A stretch of DNA of 5,692 nt from Nitrospirae bacterium GWC2_42_7 (GTDB lineage Bacteria > Nitrospirota > Thermodesulfovibrionia > Thermodesulfovibrionales > UBA6898), in the NCBI GenBank assembly GCA_001803645.1, contig MHDW01000097.1, forward strand, positions 1 through 5,692, given 5' to 3'. Positions 1 to 5,037 of the stretch are shown in pieces. The translations under genes were made by a program, and so were the position numbers. Position 1 is the stretch's first letter, and each line of letters starts with the position of its first letter. The notes under the pieces were generated by a model. The model saw only the letters and a list, made by a program, of their open reading frames with translations, did not search any database and was not told the origin of the DNA.

Positions 1-1302
1 TATATAGCGACTACAGGCAGACCGGGTCCTGTGCTGATAGATCTTCCGAAGGATGTTACTACTCATAAGGCAGTTTTTGACTGGCAGCAGGAAATAAACA
101 TGAGAAGTTACAAGCCTACTTATGAAGGCAATTTATACATGATAAAACAGGCCGCCAATATGATATCAAAGGCAAAGAAGCCTGTGATAATAGCAGGCGG
201 CGGTGTGATACTTTCAGGCGCTTCCAAGGAACTGAAAGAACTCGCAGAATACAGCGAAGTTCCTGTAACCATGACCCTGATGGGGCTTGGAGCCTTTCCC
301 GGAAGTCATGACTATTCCCTCGGCATGCTCGGCATGCATGGCACTTATTATGCGAACAAGGCCATACAGGATGCAGATCTTTTGATTGCGATAGGTATGC
401 GTTTTGACGACAGGGTCACAGGGAAAATAGATGCGTTTGCTCCGCATGCGAAGATAATACATGTGGATATTGACCCAACGTCGATCAGAAAAAATGTGCG
501 TGTGGATGTTCCGATCGTCGGTGATGTGAAAAAAGTCCTCTCAGTGATGAGCAAGGTGATAAAAGAAGAAGGAAAAGAGCAGTGGCATGAGGTAAGAAAA
601 GCCTGGTTTAAGCAGATAAACGCATGGAAAAACGAAAGACCGATGTCATATAACGATGACAATGATGTCATAAAGCCCCAGTTTGTTGTTGAAAAAATTT
701 ATGAACTTACAAAAGGAGATGCGATCATAGCTACAGAGGTCGGACAGAATCAGATGTGGACAGCCCAGTTTTACAAATTCGACAAACCACGCACACTTCT
801 GACTTCCGGTGGTCTTGGAACAATGGGGTATGGTTTCCCTGCTGCTATTGGAGCCCAGCTTGCGTTTCCGAACAAGCTTGTTATAGACATAGCTGGAGAC
901 GGAAGCATACAGATGAACATACAGGAACTTGCAACTGCTGTTATAAATAAGCTTCCGGTAAAGATAGCGATCCTGAACAACAGATGTCTCGGAATGGTAA
1001 GGCAGTGGCAGGAGCTTTTCTTTCAGGAAAGATATTCCCATACAAAGCTTGACGATACTGTGCCTGATTTTGTAAAAGTTGCTGAGGCATATAGTGCGGT
1101 CGGTCTGAGGGCTGTAAAGCGTTCTGAGGTCGAGCCTGTACTAAAAGAGGCGTTCAAAATCAAACGGCCTGTTATGATGGATTTTGTTGTTGACTGGAGA
1201 GAGAAGGTGTTCCCTATGGTGCCTGCAGGAGCGCCGATAGATGAAATGCTTTTTAATGAAATAGAAAAGAAGACAGAAAAGAAACTTAAAGCAGTAAAGT
1301 AA
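1..1302 (+). CDS. ilvB: Acetohydroxyacid synthase large (catalytic) subunit, 5'-truncated by window edge
   Basis: This is the thiamine-diphosphate enzyme that condenses two pyruvates to 2-acetolactate, or pyruvate with 2-oxobutyrate, the first common step of branched-chain amino acid synthesis in the cytosol. The frame is open from base 1, and the first residues (TGRPGPVLIDLPKDV) are the conserved end of the N-terminal PYR domain, so the true start lies upstream; the GTG at 31 is internal. About 433 codons are present out of a usual 560-580, so the part with the catalytic glutamate is missing. Visible are the central domain with GMHGT and the FDDRVTG motif (about nt 400-422), then the PP domain: SGGLGTMGYGFPAAIGAQ, GDGS at 895-906 and the paired Asn at 976-981 that close the ThDP/Mg motif, and MVRQWQE with the conserved Trp. 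The C-terminus has the usual VFPMVPAG followed by a lysine-rich tail. ilvN follows, but after an unusually long repeat-filled gap. Confidence 0.97.
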   Translation, partial: YIATTGRPGPVLIDLPKDVTTHKAVFDWQQEINMRSYKPTYEGNLYMIKQAANMISKAKKPVIIAGGGVILSGASKELKELAEYSEVPVTMTLMGLGAFPGSHDYSLGMLGMHGTYYANKAIQDADLLIAIGMRFDDRVTGKIDAFAPHAKIIHVDIDPTSIRKNVRVDVPIVGDVKKVLSVMSKVIKEEGKEQWHEVRKAWFKQINAWKNERPMSYNDDNDVIKPQFVVEKIYELTKGDAIIATEVGQNQMWTAQFYKFDKPRTLLTSGGLGTMGYGFPAAIGAQLAFPNKLVIDIAGDGSIQMNIQELATAVINKLPVKIAILNNRCLGMVRQWQELFFQERYSHTKLDDTVPDFVKVAEAYSAVGLRAVKRSEVEPVLKEAFKIKRPVMMDFVVDWREKVFPMVPAGAPIDEMLFNEIEKKTEKKLKAVK

Positions 1303-1309
1303 AAAATAC

Positions 1310-1548
1310 AAGTAGCAAGTAGTTAGTAGTAAGTAGTTAGGGAAAAAACATTAAAATAAGTAGTTAGTAGCTAGTAGTAAGTAGTTAGGGAAAAAACATT
1401 AAAAAAGTAGTTAGTAGCTAGTAGTAAGTAGTTAGGGAGAAAACATTAAAATAAGTAGTTAGTAGCTAGTAGTAAGTAGTTAGGGAAAAAACATTAAAAT
1501 AAGTAGTTAGTAGTCAGTAGTTAGTAGTTAGGGAAAAATGATTCAGAA
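1310..1548 (+). repeat. Five tandem ~48-bp units built from AGTAGNN heptamers
   Basis: Five direct units lie at about 1310-1357, 1358-1404, 1405-1452, 1453-1500 and 1501-1548. The GGG landmark occurs at 1340, 1388, 1435, 1483 and 1531, giving periods of 48, 47, 48 and 48. Each unit has two parts. The first is four AGTAGNN heptamers in which NN is TT, CT, TA, CA or TC. The second is an A-rich spacer, AGGGAAAAAACATTAAAAT in the typical form. Units 2-4 are nearly identical. Unit 1 carries CA in its first heptamer and unit 5 has a degenerate spacer. There is no ORF through the array. It fills most of the 320-base ilvB-ilvN gap. I do not recognise a named family. It has no CRISPR-like repeat/spacer pattern, because the spacers are the same from unit to unit. 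Confidence 0.95.
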
Positions 1549-1588
1549 TATGTATATGCTTTTATTTCTACTAACTACTTGCTACTAG
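1538..1588 (+). CDS. Possible 16-codon Leu-rich leader ORF upstream of ilvN (speculative)
   Basis: An ATG at 1538, preceded by AGGGA as a weak ribosome site, opens a frame reading [16 protein letters not shown] and stopping at TAG 1586-1588. Four of its codons are leucine (CTT, TTA, CTA, CTA, interrupted by one Phe codon) at 1559-1573, immediately before and at the start of the right arm of the long inverted repeat. Branched-chain amino acid operons are classically controlled by leader peptides rich in their own end-product codons, so the coincidence deserves recording. Against it: the last third of the peptide is simply the inverted heptamer repeat being read through; the ORF lies between two operon genes and not at the operon start; and no terminator hairpin with a T-run follows. 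Chance is a serious alternative. Confidence 0.2.
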   Translation: MIQNMYMLLFLLTTCY

Positions 1589-1600
1589 CTACTTGCTACT
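1571..1600 (-). repeat. Inverted copy of the heptamer block, pairs with the first tandem unit
   Basis: Read on the minus strand, this stretch is four AGTAGNN heptamers followed by AG. It matches 1311-1340 at 28 of 30 positions. The two differences (T1323 and T1330 in the left arm, opposite G1588 and G1581) are both permitted as G-U pairs in RNA. A transcript could therefore form an uninterrupted 30-bp stem enclosing about 230 nt with the remaining units. The left arm in unit 1 shares the AGTAGCA heptamer with this arm, which units 2-5 lack, so the outer pair look like matched ends of one element. The arm stops 13 bases before the ilvN ribosome site. No T-run follows it, so it does not look like an intrinsic terminator. 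I see no target-site duplication. Confidence 0.9.
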
Positions 1601-1612
1601 ATTTTCCAAAAA

Positions 1613-1618
1613 GAGGAG
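1613..1618 (+). promoter_or_regulatory. Ribosome binding site that fixes the ilvN start
   Basis: GAGGAG sits four bases before the ATG at 1623. The same frame is open further upstream, with a TTG at 1593, but that codon lies inside the inverted repeat arm and has no ribosome site. The residues it would add ([10 protein letters not shown]) are not part of the IlvN family. The ATG at 1623 is therefore the start. Confidence 0.85.
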
Positions 1619-1622
1619 AGCT

Positions 1623-2108
1623 ATGAGACATACAATATCAGTACTTGTTGAAAATAAATTCGGGGTGCTTTCCAGGATATCCGGCCTGTTCAGCGGCAGG
1701 GGGTACAACATAGAAAGTCTTTCTGTGAATGAAACAATAGATCCAAAAGTGTCAGTTATGACTATTGTGACAACCGGAGATGACTCTATAATAGAGCAGA
1801 TAACAAAACAGCTGAACAAGCTTATTGATGTCATTAAGGTTGTTGACATGACTGAGCTTGACCATGTTGAACGTGAGATGGTGCTGATTAAAATTGCGCC
1901 GAAACAGGAAGACAAGGCAGAAGTATTGAGGCTTACCGAGATATTCCGCGGCAGGGTTGTTGATTCCAGTCAGAAAACATATACAATTGAGATAACAGGT
2001 GATGAGAAGAAGATAGCTGCAATGGTCGAGATACTTAAGCCTATGGGGATAAAGGAGTTTGTAAGGACAGGCAAAATTGCAATAGCGAGGGAAGGTCTTA
2101 AGAAGTAA
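1623..2108 (+). CDS. ilvN: Acetohydroxyacid synthase small (regulatory) subunit
   Basis: This 161-residue protein, close to the 163 of E. coli IlvH, binds the IlvB dimer, raises its activity and confers end-product feedback inhibition. It has an N-terminal ACT domain (about residues 3-76, starting [18 protein letters not shown] and including GYNIESL) and a C-terminal small-subunit domain (about 80-158) with [11 protein letters not shown] and [10 protein letters not shown]. Residues Asn11, Gly14 and Asn29 match the positions in E. coli IlvH where substitutions relieve valine inhibition, so valine sensitivity is the expected state; this is inference from alignment by eye. The gene lies on the same strand as ilvB but 320 bases away instead of the usual few, with a tandem repeat array between. 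The next gene is glgB and not ilvC. Symbol ilvN or ilvH would both be acceptable. Confidence 0.96.
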   Translation: MRHTISVLVENKFGVLSRISGLFSGRGYNIESLSVNETIDPKVSVMTIVTTGDDSIIEQITKQLNKLIDVIKVVDMTELDHVEREMVLIKIAPKQEDKAEVLRLTEIFRGRVVDSSQKTYTIEITGDEKKIAAMVEILKPMGIKEFVRTGKIAIAREGLKK

Positions 2109-2163
2109 TATTTTTTGATTTTCTTGCAGCACACATATCTTTGTTTTTCAAAAGGACTTTGTA

Positions 2164-4347
2164 ATGGTATCTAAAGAAGACATAAATCTTATAGTGGGGG
2201 GCAATCACCATGATCCTTTCTCTGTGCTCGGGATGCATGCTGAAAAAAACTCAATAGAGGTGAGGGCTTTTTTGCCTGAAGCAGAAGATGCATGGATCAT
2301 TAATGAAATAAGCAAAGAAGAATATTCGATGCAGAGGGTACATAAACATGGTTTTTTTAATGCTGCATTTCAAAAGAAAGGAGAGTTCCCTTACAGCATA
2401 AAGATAAAGACTCTTGACGGAAAATCAATTAAGTTCAAAGACACTTACTTCTTCGGACAGGTTCTCACAGAATATGACCTTTATCTTATAGGTGAAGGCA
2501 ACCACTACAGGAATTTCGAAAAGCTCGGCGCACATATAACCGTTATAAGCAGTACAAAAGGTGTTCATTTTGCTGTATGGGCGCCTAATGCAAGAAGGGT
2601 AAGTGTTGTAGGGGATTTTAACAAATGGGACAACAGAAGACATCCGATGCGTTTATTAGGTGCATCAGGCATATGGGAGATCTTTATCCCGGGTATAGAA
2701 GAGGGCGAGGTCTACAAGTTCGACATTAACTCCAAGCACCACAAATTCCATACTGTAAAGTCAGATCCCTACGGTTTTTATTTTGAAAAAAGACCGAAGA
2801 GCGCGTCTATTGTCCGGGATATAAATAAATATAAATGGAAGGACAAAGAATGGATCAAAAAGAGGCCGGAAAAAAACTGGTTTGAATCTCCTGTTTCGGT
2901 CTATGAGGTCCATCTCGGCTCATGGATGAGAGTGGCTGAAGAGGAGAACAGGTTCCTGACATACGTTGAGTTGGCAGACACATTGATAAAATATGTGAAG
3001 GAGATGGGTTATACACATATAGAACTTCTTCCTGTATCAGAACATCCGCTTGATGCCTCCTGGGGATATCAGGTCATAGGTTATTTTGCGCCTACCAGCA
3101 GGTTCGGTACGCCGGAGGAGTTCATGTTCTTTGTTGACAGATGCCACCAGAACAATATTGGAGTTATTCTCGACTGGGCTCCTGCGCATTTTCCAAGGGA
3201 TGGGCACGGACTCGGGTTTTTTGACGGCACCTGTCTTTATGAACATGAGGACCCGAAAATTGGGGAACACAAGGAATGGGGCACACTGGTATTTAATTAT
3301 GGCAGGAATGAAGTCCGGAACTTCCTAATATCGAATGCTTTATTCTGGATCGAAAAATATCATATTGACGGATTAAGGGTGGATGCTGTTGCTTCAATGC
3401 TGTATCTTGATTATTCAAGGGAAGAAGGTGAATGGATACCAAATGCCTTTGGCGGCAGGGAAAACCTTGAGGCTGTATACTTTATAAAAAAGTTCAATGA
3501 AGTTACACATGGGTATTTCCCCGGCATACTGACAATAGCGGAAGAATCCACTGCATGGCCTGCTGTATCAAGGCCTGTATATCTCGGCGGACTCGGTTTT
3601 GATATGAAATGGAACATGGGGTGGATGCACGATATGCTCGAGTATATGTCAAAAGACCCGATCCACAGAAAATATCATCACAATAGTCTTACTTTCGGCC
3701 TTTTGTATGCATACACAGAGAATTTTGTTCTTGTTCTCTCACATGATGAGGTTGTTCATGGGAAGAGTTCAATGCTGAGTAAGATGCCGGGTGATGTCTG
3801 GCAGAAATTCGCGAACCTCAGGCTATTTTACGGCTTTATGTATGGTTATCCCGGTAAGAAGCTCTTTTTTATGGGAAGCGAAATAGGCCAATGGGATGAA
3901 TGGAAAAGCGATCATAGTCTTGACTGGCATCTTTTGCAGAACAGGCAACATAACAGGATGCAGAAGTATGTGCAGGACATAAACATTATATATTCATCTG
4001 AACCTGCGTTGTATGAAGTTGATTTTGATTATCGCGGATTTGAATGGATAGATTTTAGGGATACTGACAACAGTATAGTCTCTTACTTAAGGCGCGGCAA
4101 AAAACAGGATGAACATATTGTTGTTGTCTGTAATTTCACGCCTCAGCCGATGTTCAGATACAGGATAGGCGTTCCGTCAAAGTGTTATTACAAAGAGATA
4201 TTAAATAGTGATTCACGTGAATATGCAGGAAGTAATCTCGGAAACGCAGGGGGAGTAAATGCAGATGAAATACCGTGGAATGGCAAACCGTACTCCATAG
4301 AAATAATAATTCCCCCTCTTGCAGTTTTATATTTCAAACCGCAATAG
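2164..4347 (+). CDS. glgB: 1,4-alpha-glucan (glycogen) branching enzyme, GH13
   Basis: GlgB cuts alpha-1,4 glucan chains and re-attaches the fragments by alpha-1,6 bonds, making the branches of glycogen in the cytosol. At 727 residues it matches E. coli GlgB (728), including the long N-terminal extension. The order is: N1 carbohydrate-binding-like domain (about 1-110), CBM48 domain (about 125-215, GVHFAVWAPNARRVSVVGDF), catalytic barrel (about 240-610) and C-terminal beta domain (about 615-727). All GH13 regions are intact: region I DWAPAHFP (337-344), region II GLRVDAV with nucleophile Asp407, region III AEES with acid/base Glu460, and region IV SHDEVVHGK with Asp528. These sit two residues after E. 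coli Asp405, Glu458 and Asp526. The ATG has AAAGGA seven bases upstream. The gene follows ilvN by 55 bases without a clear promoter or terminator, so readthrough is possible. No other glycogen gene is in view. Confidence 0.97.
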   Translation: MVSKEDINLIVGGNHHDPFSVLGMHAEKNSIEVRAFLPEAEDAWIINEISKEEYSMQRVHKHGFFNAAFQKKGEFPYSIKIKTLDGKSIKFKDTYFFGQVLTEYDLYLIGEGNHYRNFEKLGAHITVISSTKGVHFAVWAPNARRVSVVGDFNKWDNRRHPMRLLGASGIWEIFIPGIEEGEVYKFDINSKHHKFHTVKSDPYGFYFEKRPKSASIVRDINKYKWKDKEWIKKRPEKNWFESPVSVYEVHLGSWMRVAEEENRFLTYVELADTLIKYVKEMGYTHIELLPVSEHPLDASWGYQVIGYFAPTSRFGTPEEFMFFVDRCHQNNIGVILDWAPAHFPRDGHGLGFFDGTCLYEHEDPKIGEHKEWGTLVFNYGRNEVRNFLISNALFWIEKYHIDGLRVDAVASMLYLDYSREEGEWIPNAFGGRENLEAVYFIKKFNEVTHGYFPGILTIAEESTAWPAVSRPVYLGGLGFDMKWNMGWMHDMLEYMSKDPIHRKYHHNSLTFGLLYAYTENFVLVLSHDEVVHGKSSMLSKMPGDVWQKFANLRLFYGFMYGYPGKKLFFMGSEIGQWDEWKSDHSLDWHLLQNRQHNRMQKYVQDINIIYSSEPALYEVDFDYRGFEWIDFRDTDNSIVSYLRRGKKQDEHIVVVCNFTPQPMFRYRIGVPSKCYYKEILNSDSREYAGSNLGNAGGVNADEIPWNGKPYSIEIIIPPLAVLYFKPQ

Positions 4348-4360
4348 CAGATAAAAATCA

Positions 4361-4466
4361 TAACCCCTCCTAACCCCTGCCTGCCGGTAGGCAGGTCCCC
4401 TTATCTTAAGAGGAGGAATAATCAATAATAAACCCCCTCTTAGGTTAAGAGGGAAATAGGGGGAGT
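4361..4466. repeat. Palindromic intergenic repeat element, left copy
   Basis: Two short hairpin modules are joined by an AT-rich linker (about 4417-4431). The left module has CCTCCT at 4366-4371 facing AGGAGG at 4411-4416 and contains the near-perfect palindrome cctgcctgccggtaggcagg at 4376-4395 (nine pairs plus one G-T). The right module has the perfect 8-bp stem CCCTCTTA/TAAGAGGG with loop GGT (4435-4453), then a purine run, AGGGGGAGTT. The same plan recurs at 4794-4901: CCCCTCCTAA at the start, an AATAATAAA-like linker, then a C-rich arm, GGT and TAAG(A/G)AGGG. It sits between the convergent ends of glgB and the small minus-strand gene. No coding potential was seen. Confidence 0.8.
4435..4453. 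terminator. Possible bidirectional terminator hairpin between convergent genes
   Basis: A perfect 8-bp stem with a three-base loop lies 87 bases after the glgB stop and 45 bases beyond the stop of the minus-strand gene. On the minus strand it is followed by a T-rich stretch (GGTTTATTATTGATTATT), which is a moderately convincing intrinsic terminator for the small gene. On the plus strand it is followed by AAATAGGGGG, with no U-run, so it is weak for glgB. It is part of the palindromic repeat, so termination may be a side effect of the repeat. Confidence 0.4.
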
Positions 4467-4498
4467 TACTGCAAAATCCTTCACTCAAAGGCCATCAA

Positions 4499-4693
4499 CT
4501 ACAGAACTTTTTCCTTTAGCTTCTTTGTGTAATCTGTTGCATACTCTTTTGCTTCATCAGCCATTTCAGCAAGCTGCTTCCTTGTTTTTTTGCCTGACTG
4601 TGGTGCAAATAATAATGCCAAACCTGCTCCAACTATGCCTCCTACCAGAAAAGAAACTAGAATGTTGGTGTTGTTATCTTCATTGCAAAACAT
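4499..4693 (-). CDS. Small YtxH-type membrane protein
   Basis: This is a 64-residue protein with the YtxH-family layout: a short polar N-terminus (MFCNEDNN), one hydrophobic glycine-rich membrane segment at about residues 11-30 (ILVSFLVGGIVGAGLALLFA), the hallmark continuation APQSGKKTRKQL, and a charged amphipathic helix to the end (about 31-64, rich in Lys, Glu and Ala). It is likely a single-span inner-membrane protein with a cytosolic helical tail. The family is named after B. subtilis YtxH, which lies in a general-stress operon, but its biochemical role is not established and I assign none here. I chose the ATG at 4693 over the one at 4732 because a strong ribosome site precedes it and the extra residues MIVFNHQINRRYI are untypical. 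It stands alone, convergent with glgB and flanked on both sides by palindromic repeats. Confidence 0.85.
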   Translation of the reverse strand: MFCNEDNNTNILVSFLVGGIVGAGLALLFAPQSGKKTRKQLAEMADEAKEYATDYTKKLKEKVL

Positions 4694-4697
4694 AATG

Positions 4698-4705
4698 TAC
4701 CTCCT
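4698..4705 (-). promoter_or_regulatory. Ribosome binding site that fixes the YtxH-type gene start
   Basis: The minus strand reads AGGAGGTA, a near-complete match to the anti-Shine-Dalgarno, with six bases between AGGAGG and the ATG at 4693. The in-frame ATG at 4732 has no comparable site, so the shorter 64-residue product is preferred. Confidence 0.85.
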
Positions 4706-4722
4706 ATTGATTTGATGATTAA

Positions 4723-4751
4723 AGACTATCATTAAGACATGTAAAGGTCAA
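4723..4751 (-). promoter_or_regulatory. Candidate sigma-70-type promoter for the YtxH-type gene
   Basis: On the minus strand TTGACC (4751-4746) matches the -35 consensus at five of six positions. A 17-base spacer separates it from TAGTCT (4728-4723), which matches the -10 at only three of six. The implied start is near 4716, giving a leader of about 23 bases before the ATG with the ribosome site inside it. The -35 and geometry are good and the -10 is poor, so a different sigma factor remains possible. Confidence 0.4.
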
Positions 4752-4793
4752 GGAGATGATTTGTGGTATCAAAAATCCCCTTAAGAGATTCTT

Positions 4794-4901
4794 ACCACCC
4801 CGGCCTCCGGCCACCCCTCCTAAATTAGGCGGGGAGTTAATAATAAAACCCAAATAGCTCCCCTCCTTGGTTAAGGAGGGGTGGCCGGAGGCCGGGGTGG
4901 T
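4794..4901. repeat. Palindromic intergenic repeat element, right copy, with perfect 28-bp inverted repeat
   Basis: The 28 bases at 4794-4821 are exactly the reverse complement of 4874-4901, with 52 bases between. Each arm includes an 11-bp G/C block (GGCCTCCGGCC at 4802-4812, GGCCGGAGGCC at 4883-4893). Two smaller hairpins compete with the long stem: 4814-4823 with 4825-4834 (nine of ten, essentially no loop) and 4860-4868 with 4873-4881 (nine of nine, loop GGTT). The second has the same stem-GGT-TAAG plan as 4435-4453 in the left copy, placing both elements in one family. It lies between the divergently oriented promoters of the YtxH-type gene and the cysteine synthase gene. No ORF or transposase is associated. 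Confidence 0.9.
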
Positions 4902-4913
4902 TTGTCTGAATTC

Positions 4914-4939
4914 TTAAGGAGGGGTAGGGGTGGTTTGTC
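4914..4939. repeat. Partial direct copy of the repeat's right end, lacking the G/C palindrome
   Basis: TTAAGGAGGGGT (4914-4925) repeats 4871-4882, and GGGGTGGTTTGTC (4927-4939) repeats 4894-4906. The two blocks are separated by a single A, whereas the first copy has the 11-base GGCCGGAGGCC between them. This looks like the same repeat end in two forms, with and without a small palindromic block. The rest of the gap to 5037 is AT-rich and holds only the candidate promoter. Confidence 0.8.
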
Positions 4940-4973
4940 CTGTAATAAAGATATATCCATTTTAATAATAACT

Positions 4974-5002
4974 TTATAAATGTTGCGAATTTCTGTTATA
5001 TT
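4974..5002 (+). promoter_or_regulatory. Candidate extended -10 promoter for the cysteine synthase gene
   Basis: TATATT at 4997-5002 matches the -10 consensus at five of six and is preceded by TGT (4994-4996), the extended -10 signature. The -35 position 17 bases upstream, TTATAA (4974-4979), is poor, as tolerated by extended -10 promoters. The implied start is near 5009, leaving about 29 bases of leader. Surrounding sequence is strongly AT-rich. No operator or riboswitch was recognised. Confidence 0.5.
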
Positions 5003-5037
5003 TCGATAGTCATAAAATCGTTTTTTGAGAGGTATTT

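Noticed and set aside
31..33. GTG as a start for the ilvB frame
   Set aside because: The frame is open to base 1 and the residues before it (YIATTGRPGP) belong to the conserved family sequence, so the gene is truncated by the window and does not start here.
1310..1600. CRISPR array
   Set aside because: The unit spacers are identical instead of unique, the repeats are heptamer-built, and no cas gene is present.
1571..1610. Intrinsic terminator after the inverted arm
   Set aside because: The stem is AT-rich, its partner is over 200 bases upstream and only ATTTTCC follows, so it lacks the G/C stem and U-run of a terminator.
1589..1915. Minus-strand ORF of 108 codons opposite ilvN
   Set aside because: It overlaps a clear family gene, shows no recognisable domain and has no ribosome site; it is the antisense shadow of ilvN.
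2115..2141. Promoter for glgB (TTGATT and TATCTT)
   Set aside because: The spacer is only 15 bases and the -10 match is weak in AT-rich sequence; not enough to call.
3086..3328. ORF of 80 codons in another frame inside glgB
   Set aside because: It lies wholly inside the GH13 catalytic barrel coding region and has no family resemblance or ribosome site.
4694..4732. Longer 77-residue version of the YtxH-type protein
   Set aside because: The extra 13 residues precede a near-perfect AGGAGG site at 4705-4698 that serves the internal ATG, and they overlap the candidate promoter.
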